A DNA stretch of 64,000 nucleotides from Galbibacter sp. BG1 (GCF_013391805.1 NZ_CP058364.1:434501-498500); one strand, 5' to 3'. Shown: positions 45,360-55,073, counted from the first letter of the stretch. Translations and numbers: made by a program. The notes: generated from the sequence alone by a model not told the origin.

Positions 45360-46538
45360 ATGAGTTCAGAGATTAGCAAAAGGTATTCGCAACGAGGTGT
45401 TTCGGCATCCAAGGAAGATGTGCACAATGCCATAAAAAATGTAGATAAAGGATTATTCCCGAAAGCCTTTTGTAAAATCGTCCCAGATTATTTAACCGGT
45501 AGCGAAGAGCATTGTATTATTATGCATGCCGATGGTGCCGGAACCAAATCTTCCCTAGCGTATATGTACTGGAAAGAAACTGGAGACATCTCTGTTTGGA
45601 AAGGCATCGCCCAAGATGCGCTTATTATGAATATTGATGACCTTTTGTGCGTTGGAGCCACTCAAAATATTATGCTTTCGTCTACCATAGGAAGAAATAA
45701 AAATCTTATTCCTGGAGAAGTAATTTCTGCCATTATCAATGGTACCGAAGAGCTTATTGCCGATTTAAAAGAGTTTGGCGTAGAAATACATTCAACCGGA
45801 GGAGAAACAGCCGATGTGGGAGATTTAGTGCGTACCATTATCGTAGACTCTACGGTAACAGCCCGAATGGAACGAAAAAATGTAATAGACAATGCCAACA
45901 TTAAACCAGGCAATGTAATCGTTGGTTTGGCTTCTTTTGGAAAGGCTACCTATGAAAATCAATACAATGGGGGTATGGGAAGCAACGGACTCACTTCTGC
46001 ACGCCATGATGTGTTTTCCAAATATTTAGCTGAAAAATACCCTGAAAGTTTCGATCATGCCGTTCCAAACGAGCTGGTCTATTCTGGAAATACCAAACTA
46101 ACCGATGCGGTTGAAAATTCACCAATCGATGCTGGAAAGTTGGTACTTTCCCCTACCCGCACCTATGCGCCCGTCATCCAAAAGATTTTAAATACATATA
46201 CTTCCGAAGAGATAAATGGGATGGTTCATTGCAGTGGTGGTGCACAAACCAAAGTGCTCCATTTCGTAGATAATGTACACGTAGTTAAAGACAATCTTTT
46301 TGAAGTGCCTCCACTGTTTAAACTTATACAGGAGCAGTCTAAAACATCATGGAAAGAAATGTATCAAGTATTTAATTGCGGACACCGAATGGAACTATAT
46401 GTAAATGAAAAAATTGCTCAGAATATCATAGAGATTTCCAAGTCTTTTAACATCGACGCTCAAATTATTGGACGTGTGGAGGCTTCCGAAACCAAAAAAC
46501 TTACTATTTCCAGTGAATACGGGGCTTTTGAGTATTAA
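45360..46538 (+). CDS. purM: AIR synthase (PurM-related), Bacteroidota type
   Basis: A 392-aa enzyme for phosphoribosylformylglycinamidine cyclo-ligase (purine pathway). The ATG at 45360 (MSSEISKRYSQRGVSASKED) is chosen; a frame to 45294 would start inside the terminator stem and in front of the promoter. Conserved parts: MHADGAGTKSSLAYMYWKET, AQDALIMNIDDLLCVGA, STGGETADVGDLVRTIIVDS, VGLASFGKATYENQYNGGMG and FNCGHRMELYVNE. It differs from E. coli PurM in length, as is usual in Bacteroidota. Convergent with the TonB-receptor gene. Confidence 0.9.
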   Translation: MSSEISKRYSQRGVSASKEDVHNAIKNVDKGLFPKAFCKIVPDYLTGSEEHCIIMHADGAGTKSSLAYMYWKETGDISVWKGIAQDALIMNIDDLLCVGATQNIMLSSTIGRNKNLIPGEVISAIINGTEELIADLKEFGVEIHSTGGETADVGDLVRTIIVDSTVTARMERKNVIDNANIKPGNVIVGLASFGKATYENQYNGGMGSNGLTSARHDVFSKYLAEKYPESFDHAVPNELVYSGNTKLTDAVENSPIDAGKLVLSPTRTYAPVIQKILNTYTSEEINGMVHCSGGAQTKVLHFVDNVHVVKDNLFEVPPLFKLIQEQSKTSWKEMYQVFNCGHRMELYVNEKIAQNIIEISKSFNIDAQIIGRVEASETKKLTISSEYGAFEY

Positions 46539-46548
46539 AAAATAGTTT

Positions 46549-49050
46549 TTAAAAATTATATCGAAGGGAAACATTTGGGGTAATTCCCAAAGAGTTTTTA
46601 GTAACCGCTATTGTTTTCGAACTATCGTTTGAATCGACCACATAAAATCTCGAAATTTCGTTGGTTCTATTTAAAACATTTAAAATTCCAGCCTTTAGTT
46701 GAAGCTGCGATTTTTTAAACCATATTTCGTAACCTAAACTCGCATCCAGACGGCCGTAATTGTTTAGTTGTTGGGTATTTATCTCCCCATAATTAACCCT
46801 CACGGTATTACCATCTTGATACGTTTCTTGGCCATCTACAGGTACGGTATAATGCCTTCCCGTTCTCCATTGATACCCCAGTGATGTGCTCCAATTGTTG
46901 GTTATATAATAGTTTAATCCCGAAGAAAAACTTTGGTCTACGTTAAAATTCCCTGGAAATGTTCCTGAGGATAATTCAGGGAAATCGTAGTATTGATTAC
47001 TCCATGTATGACTTATCCAAAAGGTATTCTTGAGTCCGAAATTTTTATTCACCAAAAATTCCGATCCATATGTGACTGCATCTCCAACAGCTCCATCAAA
47101 TTGAAATTGCCCCTGAAATCCTTGACTTTCAGAAACCATGTCTGTCACCTTTTTGTAAAATCCATCAATCGAAACATACCAACCACTATTCTTAAAACTA
47201 GCCCCGAAAGATGCCTGTTTCCCTTGTACAATAGGCACATTTTCATCGCTATTGACCCATCGACGGTTCTCGACTCCTAAAAAATCTTCATTCAGGTCTA
47301 CAAACTGCGTTATCGTTTGATGCTTCAATTCCCCTTGAAGCGAAAGCGAGAAATTGGCTCCTAGTTTTTGACTGAGATTTAGCCTAGGTTCCACCAAAAA
47401 TTTCCCAAGGGTAGGTATGTAATTTAACCGTACCCCTGCTTTTGAGAAAAAACCATTTTTAGCATAGGTGACTTCAGAGAACAAAGCGTGTTTTAAATTT
47501 ATCTTTTTTTGGATTATCTCGTAGGTTGGGTTAACGATTTCTGAACTGTTGAGTGCCCCGGTTTCTACAAATTCATACCCATTGAGCCACTTTAAATTAT
47601 TGGAAAGTCGATACGTTGCCTCTAGCTTAACTCCTTCCTCAATAACTTCATTCTGTTGGAGAATACTTTGCTCATTGGTAATATTGGCATCCAAGGCATC
47701 CAAATTATATTTAGAATAATACGCGATGACATTTGTACTCCAAGAATCGCTCCATTGACTTTCTAAATTAGCCGAAACTCCAATACTCTGTTGAGACAAA
47801 TCACTTTCCCGCTTTTCATTATTTGTTGCCTCGGCATAGGTTAATTTGTTATGCAGTCTTAAAAAACTAGCGGAGAATTTATGTTTTTCATTAATTTGAT
47901 AATTAAGTTTAGCAGAAACATCATAAAAATTGAATGTGGAATTTTGTGCTAAGCTGTCTTTATCTATCTCGATATTTTCAAAAGAGCATTCGAAATACTT
48001 TTCATAAGTTGGAGACGCATACAAGCCAGTAAGCGAGAAACGTCCACTCACAGATAAAGAGACCTTTTCTCCCAACGGAACATGCAACAAGCCGTCGGTG
48101 GCCAATAAATCGCTCCCTATGCTCCCTTTTAATTCTGGTTGAACTCTATTATCGGCTCGCATAAATACGGAACCCGAAACACCCTCGGAATACAAGGCCC
48201 CAGTCCCGTTTTTAACCACTTTTACCTCATCGGTAATTTGCGGATTAAACGCCGATATGAGTCCGAAAAAATGTCCGGTTTGGTACATTCTAATTCCATC
48301 CCAGCTTACAAAATTTTGGTCGTTGGAGCCTCCCCTGATATTAATATCTGCAATAGATTCGTTTACGCTTTCAACTCCCGGCAACAATTGTATGGTTTGC
48401 AAGACATCCGGGGCTACCAAACCTGGTAAAATTCCGAAATCTTCTTTGGAAATGGCGATACTACCATCCAGATTTTTAGCAAGTCCGCTTGTAAACAAAT
48501 TGGTTAGCACTACTTCGTTAAGTTCTACGCTGGAAGGATTTAAATAAAGTACAGGGCAGTTTTCTTCAGAGAAAAGGTTACTTACCGCTATGATTTGTTT
48601 TTTGTACCCCAAATAATCTATTTCTACTCGTGCATCCGCAGCTATTCCTTCCAAAAAAAATTGACCTTTATTATTGGTTATGGTGTGACTATTATTGTCT
48701 ACTATTTTAACCGTAGCGGCCACCAACACCTCTTTAGAATCATCCCCCCTTAAAACTCCACAGACAGATATATTTTGCAGTTCTTTCTTTACGGCAATAC
48801 TGTTGGCATTTATTTTTTTACATGCCAATAGGGGGTGGGCATTTATATGGTTTATTATTTCATTTAAGGACAGGTTTTCTGCAAAAGGCATTATAAAAAT
48901 GTCCCTTAAATCGTCCTCCACATAAGAAATATCGATATTATAATTTTCTTTTAACTCGGAAAAAGCAACTGAAACAGGTATTTCCTGGGCATAGAACTGC
49001 CAGCAAAACATGAGCACAAACAAAAAAGGGATCCATTTTTTATTCTGCAT
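46549..49050 (-). CDS. TonB-dependent receptor with N-terminal STN signalling domain
   Basis: An 833-aa outer-membrane receptor. Signal peptide (MQNKKWIPFLFVLMFCWQFY, AQ), STN-type domain at about 23-95 (VAFSELKENYNIDISYVEDD), a CarboxypepD_reg-like beta-sandwich at about 98-175 (TNNKGQFFLEGI), the plug at about 195-315 (VLQTIQLLPGVESVNESIAD then NIRGGSNDQNFVSWDG), and a barrel ending in VSLRYNF. The STN domain is the part that talks to a FecR protein. The FecR gene overlaps its start by 11 nt and the ECF sigma gene precedes both. Ligand unknown. Confidence 0.93.
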   Translation of the reverse strand: MQNKKWIPFLFVLMFCWQFYAQEIPVSVAFSELKENYNIDISYVEDDLRDIFIMPFAENLSLNEIINHINAHPLLACKKINANSIAVKKELQNISVCGVLRGDDSKEVLVAATVKIVDNNSHTITNNKGQFFLEGIAADARVEIDYLGYKKQIIAVSNLFSEENCPVLYLNPSSVELNEVVLTNLFTSGLAKNLDGSIAISKEDFGILPGLVAPDVLQTIQLLPGVESVNESIADINIRGGSNDQNFVSWDGIRMYQTGHFFGLISAFNPQITDEVKVVKNGTGALYSEGVSGSVFMRADNRVQPELKGSIGSDLLATDGLLHVPLGEKVSLSVSGRFSLTGLYASPTYEKYFECSFENIEIDKDSLAQNSTFNFYDVSAKLNYQINEKHKFSASFLRLHNKLTYAEATNNEKRESDLSQQSIGVSANLESQWSDSWSTNVIAYYSKYNLDALDANITNEQSILQQNEVIEEGVKLEATYRLSNNLKWLNGYEFVETGALNSSEIVNPTYEIIQKKINLKHALFSEVTYAKNGFFSKAGVRLNYIPTLGKFLVEPRLNLSQKLGANFSLSLQGELKHQTITQFVDLNEDFLGVENRRWVNSDENVPIVQGKQASFGASFKNSGWYVSIDGFYKKVTDMVSESQGFQGQFQFDGAVGDAVTYGSEFLVNKNFGLKNTFWISHTWSNQYYDFPELSSGTFPGNFNVDQSFSSGLNYYITNNWSTSLGYQWRTGRHYTVPVDGQETYQDGNTVRVNYGEINTQQLNNYGRLDASLGYEIWFKKSQLQLKAGILNVLNRTNEISRFYVVDSNDSSKTIAVTKNSLGITPNVSLRYNF

Positions 49051-49942
49051 ACAACAATACTTCCTTATCGTTTTTGATATCGTACTTTAGGTTTAGCGTA
49101 TACGAAATCACCTCCAATGCTTTCACCAAATCGTTATTTACAAAGCTTCCCGTAAATTTTTTCTGAAGCAATGCCTTGTCTTCTACAGAAACTTTTATTG
49201 CGTAGTGGCGCTGTAATTCTGCCAAAACCAAAGAAAGTTCTGTTTGATGAAAGTTTGTTTTATCCTGAAGCCAAGCAGGTTCGCTGTCCTTTACATTTTC
49301 TACGGAAGAAAGGGAATTATTGGGCAACATTTTTACATAGTTTCCGGCTTTTAAAATACGCTCTTCTCCCGCTTTACTTACTTTTACCTTACCTTCATAA
49401 CACACCACTTCGTAAAGGCCATCCCGTTCCCGCACATTAAATTGTGTTCCCAGAACCTCAACATTCCCATAATTTGTTTCCACCGTAAACTTTTTACCTT
49501 TGGCCACCTTAAAATAAGCCTCTCCATCTAAAATAACTTGGCGGTTGTCGTCCCATTTGCCTTTATCATATTCAATCTTGGATGCTGCATTAAGAACAAC
49601 TTCAGAATTGTCTGGTAATTCTACCGTGGTGGTTTCAGCAATATTCGTGGTAATTACCGTAGTACTGCCACTAAAATAAAACAAAAGGCTTCCTGCCAGA
49701 AGAAACAGTATAGCAACGGCGGCAATTTTCATCCATGGGGTTTTAGAAGCAATCTTTTTGGATTGTCTAGTTTTAAGTTTCGCCAAACTTTCCTCGACAT
49801 CCAATTTGGGTTGTTTTATTTTCTTGGTCTCTGCAATAATGGGCTGTAGGGCTTTGTAATCTTCAGTGTTTTTAAATTCCTGAAGTTCGCCTTCCGACAT
49901 ATCGCCATTGAGCCATTTTAATATATTATCTTCATTTTGCAT
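49040..49942 (-). CDS. FecR-family anti-sigma factor
   Basis: A 300-aa inner-membrane protein. The N-terminal cytoplasmic part (MQNEDNILKWLNGDMSEGEL) would bind the sigma factor; one membrane helix lies at about 71-90 (IAAVAILFLLAGSLLFYFSG). The periplasmic FecR domain follows (TTVELPDNSEVVLNAASKIE, ILDGEAYFKVAKGKKFTVET, VEVLGTQFNVRE), and the C-terminal part (LAELQRHYAIKVSVEDKALL) is the STN-contacting domain. Coupled to the receptor gene. Confidence 0.93.
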   Translation of the reverse strand: MQNEDNILKWLNGDMSEGELQEFKNTEDYKALQPIIAETKKIKQPKLDVEESLAKLKTRQSKKIASKTPWMKIAAVAILFLLAGSLLFYFSGSTTVITTNIAETTTVELPDNSEVVLNAASKIEYDKGKWDDNRQVILDGEAYFKVAKGKKFTVETNYGNVEVLGTQFNVRERDGLYEVVCYEGKVKVSKAGEERILKAGNYVKMLPNNSLSSVENVKDSEPAWLQDKTNFHQTELSLVLAELQRHYAIKVSVEDKALLQKKFTGSFVNNDLVKALEVISYTLNLKYDIKNDKEVLLYAE

Positions 49943-49996
49943 AGTTTTCCGTTTTGTCTACCTCTTATTAATAAGACACTTAAGGTTTTAAAAACC

Positions 49997-50518
49997 CTAC
50001 TTTTTAAAATAATCGAACTCCGCCCGAAGCTTCTTTAAAGCTTTCATCATTCTTTTTTCTACGGCTTTTACAGAAATATCGAGCATCTCCGCTATTTCAA
50101 CATATTTTTTACCGTCTATTCTGTTCAACAAAAACACTTCCCGTTCGCCATCGGATAGACTGGCTATAACCTCATTCAATTTTTGCTGAAATTCTTTTTC
50201 GCGTAATTTATATTCAGGGTCTTGGTGGGTAGCATCTGTTACAGGATACATATTTTGGTATTCCAAAACTACTTTTTCATGGCGCTTTTCATTTAAAAAC
50301 AAGTTATTGGCTGTTTGAAAAAGATAGCTCTTGGCTTTTTCCAGTGCTATTTCTGCACATTTATTCCAAATTTTCAAAAAAGAATCTTGTACCAAATCCA
50401 ATGCTTTGTCTGCGTTTCCGGTACGGTAATACATGAAACTGTAAAGCGATTGTGAATGTGCTTTATAAAATTCATCAAAAATACTATCTTGGCAAAGTTC
50501 GCCCTTATTTATAGACAT
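49997..50518 (-). CDS. ECF-type RNA polymerase sigma factor
   Basis: A 173-aa sigma-70 group 4 protein. The ATG at 50518 (MSINKGELCQDSIFDEFYKA) is preferred; a longer frame to 50569 adds residues with no match to the family. Region 2 is at FYKAHSQSLYSFMYYRTGNA and DLVQDSFLKIWNKC; region 4 is at LSDGEREVFLLNRIDGKKYV followed by EIAEMLDISVKAVEKRMMKA. It would direct transcription of genes controlled through the FecR/receptor pair, 54 nt downstream. Confidence 0.93.
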   Translation of the reverse strand: MSINKGELCQDSIFDEFYKAHSQSLYSFMYYRTGNADKALDLVQDSFLKIWNKCAEIALEKAKSYLFQTANNLFLNEKRHEKVVLEYQNMYPVTDATHQDPEYKLREKEFQQKLNEVIASLSDGEREVFLLNRIDGKKYVEIAEMLDISVKAVEKRMMKALKKLRAEFDYFKK

Positions 50519-50746
50519 ACATTTTATTTTGAAAACTTTAAATATTTCAGAAAACAGGATTTTAACCACAGTTTTTTGCAGTCTTACAAAACAGCTTCAA
50601 GACTACTTATTACAAGGGATTACCCGTTTCAAACTCAATATTTTAAAGTTTGTACAGGAAGTAAATTTAAAAAAATTAAGTGAAGCGGTAGGGTTTTTTA
50701 AAAGTGAAGTGTCTTACCTATACAAACGCAGAAAATAACGTGTTAA

Positions 50747-51385
50747 ATGAAAACATTTATTACATATATAATCTTTATTGCTTTACTAGTTTCTTGTCAG
50801 GAAGAAATTAATGTAAACACTTCCAATGAGAACACCAACAACAAAGAATCGGTTTACACTGCTAAAGCAGAACGGAACAATATGCTGGATGGCACCATAG
50901 ACGATGTATTGGACAATAATCCTTGTACGGCCTTAAACTTACCAGTTCAAATAGAACTTAACAACACAATTGTTACTATAGTGGAATTAACGGATTTGGA
51001 TATTTTAAATGAAAACGACCTCATAGAATTGGTTTATCCCATTACGGTAACCAAGCAGAATTATACAACGGTTGCCATTACCAATGAAGAAGAGCTCTTA
51101 AAGCTGCAAGAGGAATGTACAGAACTTATAAATAGCGATCGGGCACCAATTACCTGTGTTTCTATAGACTTTCCAATTTCCATTTTTACTATCGTGGACA
51201 ACAACAAGCAGGATACCATAGAAATTACAAGTAAGGAGGAATATTTCAACTATCTCACCAATTTATCGAGTTCAGAAATTTACAGTGTCGATTACCCAAT
51301 TTCCTTGCAACAAAAGGACAGCACCACAATTACGGTTCAAAACGATAAGGAATACTTAGATGTCTTAGACGCTTGCGGTAACTAG
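50747..51385 (+). CDS. Lipoprotein of unknown function, 212 aa
   Basis: Signal peptide with a lipobox (FIALLVSC, Cys at residue 17). The mature part is Asn/Thr-rich and then holds three similar beta segments: PVQIELNNTIVTIVELTDLD, ISIFTIVDNNKQDTIEITSK and ISLQQKDSTTITVQNDKEYL, each ending in a Glu/Asp helix with a Cys (DNNPC, QEEC, DACG). A repeated small domain of unknown family. Divergent from the sigma-factor operon, 177 nt between the two starts, and followed by another lipoprotein gene. Confidence 0.75.
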   Translation: MKTFITYIIFIALLVSCQEEINVNTSNENTNNKESVYTAKAERNNMLDGTIDDVLDNNPCTALNLPVQIELNNTIVTIVELTDLDILNENDLIELVYPITVTKQNYTTVAITNEEELLKLQEECTELINSDRAPITCVSIDFPISIFTIVDNNKQDTIEITSKEEYFNYLTNLSSSEIYSVDYPISLQQKDSTTITVQNDKEYLDVLDACGN

Positions 51386-51421
51386 AAAAAAAAATCACGA
51401 AAACATACTCAAAATAAACCG

Positions 51422-51445
51422 CTTAAAGAATGGCGATTCTTTAAG
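51422..51445 (+). promoter_or_regulatory. Hairpin between the two lipoprotein genes
   Basis: CTTAAAGAAT-GGCG-ATTCTTTAAG, a perfect 10-bp stem with a tetraloop, 37 nt after the first lipoprotein stop and 48 nt before the next start. No T-run follows, so it is more likely an mRNA-stability or processing structure than a terminator. Confidence 0.5.
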
Positions 51446-51492
51446 AGTGGATAACTACGCTCGAAATTTAAACAAATTAAAAACGAAAAATT

Positions 51493-52452
51493 ATGAAAAA
51501 TTCAGTTAAAAATTTAAAATTAGTTTTTTTAGCAATGGTAACCTTGTTCGCTTCTTGTGCAAAAGATGAGGACGATATGACCAACGAACCAAAGCAAACT
51601 TATGCAACGGATGTAGCCCTTACAGATGCACCTATTGACCAAAGTAATGTAAGTGCAGCCGTAGTGACTATTACCGAAGTAAAAGTAAACGGGCAAATGG
51701 TAGAGGGGTTTTCTGCCACTACCGTAGATTTAATGACGCTACAAAATGGTACTACCGAGTTGTTAGGGAAAATAGATTTAGAAGCTCAAACTGATGCTAC
51801 CGTAAGTTTAGTTCTAGACTATAAAAATGACGTACAAGGTAACGCTCCTGGATGTTATGTAGAAACTGTAGACGGTGTTAAACATGCATTGGAAGCAAGC
51901 AACAATGAAATTAAAATTCAAGATAAAGTGGAAGTTTTTGCTGCTACTGCCAATAAAATAATTGTAGATTTCGATTTGCGTAAAACTATTATAGCATCGG
52001 CCAATAATTCTTCCGATAAATTTGACTTTGCTACAGAAAACGAATTGGAGTCGGGATTAAGATTGGTAAATGAAATGGAAACGGGAAAGGTTTCTGGAAG
52101 TGTAAACGATAGCAGTAATACTTCAGAAAAAATAATTGCATTTGCTTATGAAGCTGGAGCCTATACAGATGCGGAGGCACAAGGTACAGGTAGTAGCAAC
52201 ATTACATTTGCAAACGCTATAACAAGTGCAGAAGTGAACAAATCTTCCAGCAAATTTCAATTGAACTTTTTAAAAGAAGGAGACTACGAAGTTCATTTCG
52301 CTTCCTATAGCGATGAAGACAATGACGGCGAATTTGAATTCAATGGAATGTTAGAGGTAGAGTCTTTAACCAACATAAACTTAGGCGCCCTTAAAGTAAC
52401 ATCCAATTTAAATTTAGATCTTCAACTTTCGGTAGTTGGGTTTAAAGAATAA
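51493..52452 (+). CDS. DUF4382-containing lipoprotein
   Basis: A 319-aa lipoprotein: signal peptide ending VTLFASC (Cys at 22). Residues about 37-180 match DUF4382 (VALTDAPIDQSNVSAAVVTI, TEVKVNGQM, TVDLMTLQNGTTELLGKIDL, DKVEVFAATANKIIVDFDLR), a Bacteroidota envelope domain of unknown function. The C-terminal part is a beta-sandwich-like segment with Asp/Glu-rich loops (YSDEDNDGEFEFNGM) that may bind Ca2+. Probably with the preceding lipoprotein; both lie next to the sigma/FecR/receptor unit. Confidence 0.88.
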   Translation: MKNSVKNLKLVFLAMVTLFASCAKDEDDMTNEPKQTYATDVALTDAPIDQSNVSAAVVTITEVKVNGQMVEGFSATTVDLMTLQNGTTELLGKIDLEAQTDATVSLVLDYKNDVQGNAPGCYVETVDGVKHALEASNNEIKIQDKVEVFAATANKIIVDFDLRKTIIASANNSSDKFDFATENELESGLRLVNEMETGKVSGSVNDSSNTSEKIIAFAYEAGAYTDAEAQGTGSSNITFANAITSAEVNKSSSKFQLNFLKEGDYEVHFASYSDEDNDGEFEFNGMLEVESLTNINLGALKVTSNLNLDLQLSVVGFKE

Positions 52453-52473
52453 GCAAATAGATTTTTTAATAGC

Positions 52474-52505
52474 AAGGGGAGCAGAAAAATTTTTCTGCTC
52501 CCCTT
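52474..52505 (+). terminator. Rho-independent terminator
   Basis: AAGGGGAGCAGAAAAA / TTTTTCTGCTCCCCTT stem followed by a T-run, 22 nt after the DUF4382 gene. Confidence 0.9.
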
Positions 52506-52636
52506 TTTTCGTTGTTTTACAACTCATCTTCATTTCGTTATAAACTTGTTAAGGACATCAAAGAGATGGCGTTTTAAAAATTATTTCCCGTATTTTTGTT
52601 TGTAACGGAATAGAATTACGTAACAAACGCAGTGTA

Positions 52637-53296
52637 ATGAATAAAAAATTAATTGCTCCTTCTTTACTGGCGGCAGATTTTGCCAATCTACAGCGAGACA
52701 TTGAAATGGTAAACAACAGTGAAGCCGACTGGTTTCATATAGATGTTATGGACGGCATGTTCGTTCCAAATATTTCTTTTGGGATGCCTGTTATTAAAGC
52801 CATCGCCAAACATGCTACCAAAACGCTGGACACCCATCTTATGATCGTAGATCCAGATCGTTACATTGAAGATTTCGCCAATTTAGGAGTAAATTATCTT
52901 ACTGTTCATTACGAAACGTGCAATCATTTACACCGCACCATTCAAGCCATTACAGCGGCGGGAATGAAAGCTGGCATTGCTTTAAATCCTCATACCAGTG
53001 TACGGGTGTTGGAAGAAGTAATAAACGATCTCGACCTGGTACTTATTATGAGCGTAAATCCAGGTTTTGGCGGACAATCTTTTATTGAAAACACCTATAA
53101 AAAAGTGGAGCAGCTTAAAGAAATGATTTTAGCCCATAATGCAAATACGCTTATTGAAGTAGATGGTGGTGTTAATGCCGAAAATGCTAAAAAATTGACA
53201 GACGCCGGTGCAGATGTTCTCGTAGCTGGAAGCTTTATTTTTAGCAGCAACAACCCCAATAAAACTATTTCTGAGATTAAAAACAAAATTGCATAA
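52637..53296 (+). CDS. rpe: Ribulose-phosphate 3-epimerase
   Basis: A 219-aa TIM-barrel enzyme of the pentose phosphate pathway. Conserved pieces: IAPSLLAADFANLQRDI, WFHIDVMDGMFVPNISFGMP (metal and catalytic Asp), DTHLMIVDPDRYI, VLIMSVNPGFGGQSFIE, and EVDGGVNAENAKKLTDAGAD. The stop overlaps the ypdA start by 1 nt. A TATTTTTG at 52591-52598 may be its -7 box. Confidence 0.97.
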   Translation: MNKKLIAPSLLAADFANLQRDIEMVNNSEADWFHIDVMDGMFVPNISFGMPVIKAIAKHATKTLDTHLMIVDPDRYIEDFANLGVNYLTVHYETCNHLHRTIQAITAAGMKAGIALNPHTSVRVLEEVINDLDLVLIMSVNPGFGGQSFIENTYKKVEQLKEMILAHNANTLIEVDGGVNAENAKKLTDAGADVLVAGSFIFSSNNPNKTISEIKNKIA

Positions 53297-54270
53297 TGAC
53301 ACAAAAAGAACTCATAATTATTGGTGGAGGTCCCATCGGGATTGCTTGTGGCCTTGAAGCAAAAAAAAGAGGAATTGATTTTTTAATTATTGAAAAAGGC
53401 CCAATTGTAAACTCGCTTTTCAATTACCCGATGAACATGCAGTTCTTTTCTTCTTCTGAAAAACTGGAGATCGATAATATTCCTTTTATCAGTAAAGAAG
53501 CGAAACCAAAACGCAATGAAGCGCTGGAATATTACCGAAGAATTGTAACCTCCAACGATCTTGACATCAATTTATTTGAAAAAGTCATTAATGTTTCCAA
53601 ACAAAAAGACAATTCTTTTGCCGTAGCAACCGATAAAGATGCCTACAGTGCTAATTTTGTTATTGTTTCCACCGGTTTTTACGATCTTCCAAACACCTTG
53701 GATGTTCCTGGTGAAGACCTGCCTAAAGTAGCTCATTATTACAAAGACCCGCATTTTTATTCCATGCAAAAATTGGCAGTCGTGGGGGCCAGTAATTCTG
53801 CGGTGGATGCCGCCTTGGAATGTTACCGAAAAGGTGCCGAAGTTACTATGATTGTACGCGGGCCTGAAATTGGACCACGGGTTAAATATTGGGTAAAGCC
53901 AGATATTGAAAATCGCATCAAGGAAGGGAGCGTAAAAGCTTATTTTAATACCACTGTAAAGGAATTTAAAGAAAAAACCATTGTTTTAAACACTCCAGAA
54001 GGAGAAAAGGCAATCGATAATGATTATGTACTGGCGCTAACAGGATACCAGCCGAATTTTCATTTTCTCGAAAAAATGGGTGTAAAACTATCAGAAGACG
54101 GTAAGTTTTACCCTCAGTATAGTGAAAAAACCATGGAAACCAATGTTGAAAACCTTTATTTGGCAGGTGTTATCTGTGGAGGTATGGATACGCATTTATG
54201 GTTTATAGAAAATTCTCGGATACACGCCAAAATGATCCTCGAAAATATTGCGCAAAAACTGGTGCATTAA
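53296..54270 (+). CDS. ypdA: YpdA-family flavoprotein (bacillithiol disulfide reductase type)
   Basis: A 324-aa FAD/NAD(P)H pyridine nucleotide-disulfide reductase without the redox Cys pair. FAD motif IIGGGPIGIACGLEAKKRGI (7-26), YpdA-specific NYPMNMQFFSSSEKLEIDNI, NADPH motif VVGASNSAVDAALE, and a C-terminal AGVICGGMDTHLWFIENSRI. YpdA reduces bacillithiol disulfide; bacillithiol or a similar thiol is inferred for this organism. Coupled to rpe. Confidence 0.9.
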   Translation: MTQKELIIIGGGPIGIACGLEAKKRGIDFLIIEKGPIVNSLFNYPMNMQFFSSSEKLEIDNIPFISKEAKPKRNEALEYYRRIVTSNDLDINLFEKVINVSKQKDNSFAVATDKDAYSANFVIVSTGFYDLPNTLDVPGEDLPKVAHYYKDPHFYSMQKLAVVGASNSAVDAALECYRKGAEVTMIVRGPEIGPRVKYWVKPDIENRIKEGSVKAYFNTTVKEFKEKTIVLNTPEGEKAIDNDYVLALTGYQPNFHFLEKMGVKLSEDGKFYPQYSEKTMETNVENLYLAGVICGGMDTHLWFIENSRIHAKMILENIAQKLVH

Positions 54271-55073
54271 GCTCCAGAGGTTTCAAAATTCATCATGTTT
54301 TTTATAACGCGGAACAATTCGGGGAATTCTTTTTTAAATTCTATCGGTGTTTCTATAAAATGCTCCAAACAAACCGCAAAAAATTCAAACTTATTGGTAT
54401 AGGCATATCCTCTCAGATATTTGGTATGCCTAATTTTATCGATGTATTCATCGGTATGCAAAAGATCGTCTATTTTTCTAATGCCGTGGGAAAATAAAAT
54501 GGAGCTCACATCATTATATTGTTGCGAACCAAAATAAAGAGCGTGTGCAAACTCATGTACCGCCAAATTACTATTGTTGGAAGTGTTGTTTAACCCGGCC
54601 ATAAAATCCTGCCATGAAAAAACAATGGTCTTAAGCAGCGGATTGAACTCTCCCAGATGATATTTTTGGGTAATTGCCGAAAAGTAAGCATCTGGATAAA
54701 CGATAATTTTATTAACCGATTCTATTAGGTATCTCCGCATTCCAAAGGAAAGCATAACGGCCACAGTAGCTATCAAGATTTTTCGTTCCCTGGTAACTTC
54801 AAAACCGTTTAAACCGATAAAGGTTTTGCTGTTTATAAAAACTACAATCCTATGCCTAAAAACTCGCTGTTTGTAAAGATTAAGCTTATTGTAGAACAGA
54901 GAATACTTAGTAATTACCGCAATATCTTCTTCATTAAGCTTTTTGAAATAAATATGGTCGTAGACAATTAGAGGTTTTCCATAAATCCTAGAATAGGCCA
55001 AATCCGTAAGGTTGAACCCCCAATAGGTAAATAGTAATACCACAGGAACGCCTAGAATAAATGGAACTATCAT
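54267..55073 (-). CDS. MtfA-like zinc metallopeptidase
   Basis: A 268-aa M90-family protein. One N-terminal membrane helix (IVPFILGVPVVLLFTYWGF). Zinc motif HEFAH in LAVHEFAHALYFGSQQYNDV and a conserved downstream Glu block KFEFFAVCLEHFIETP. E. coli MtfA modulates the glucose repressor Mlc; the role here is unknown. Convergent with ypdA, the stops sharing TTAA. Confidence 0.88.
   Translation of the reverse strand: MIVPFILGVPVVLLFTYWGFNLTDLAYSRIYGKPLIVYDHIYFKKLNEEDIAVITKYSLFYNKLNLYKQRVFRHRIVVFINSKTFIGLNGFEVTRERKILIATVAVMLSFGMRRYLIESVNKIIVYPDAYFSAITQKYHLGEFNPLLKTIVFSWQDFMAGLNNTSNNSNLAVHEFAHALYFGSQQYNDVSSILFSHGIRKIDDLLHTDEYIDKIRHTKYLRGYAYTNKFEFFAVCLEHFIETPIEFKKEFPELFRVIKNMMNFETSGA

Noticed and set aside
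45107-45376. Open frame of 89 codons between glnN and purM
   Set aside because: It crosses the terminator stem and the purM promoter and start, and has no family resemblance.
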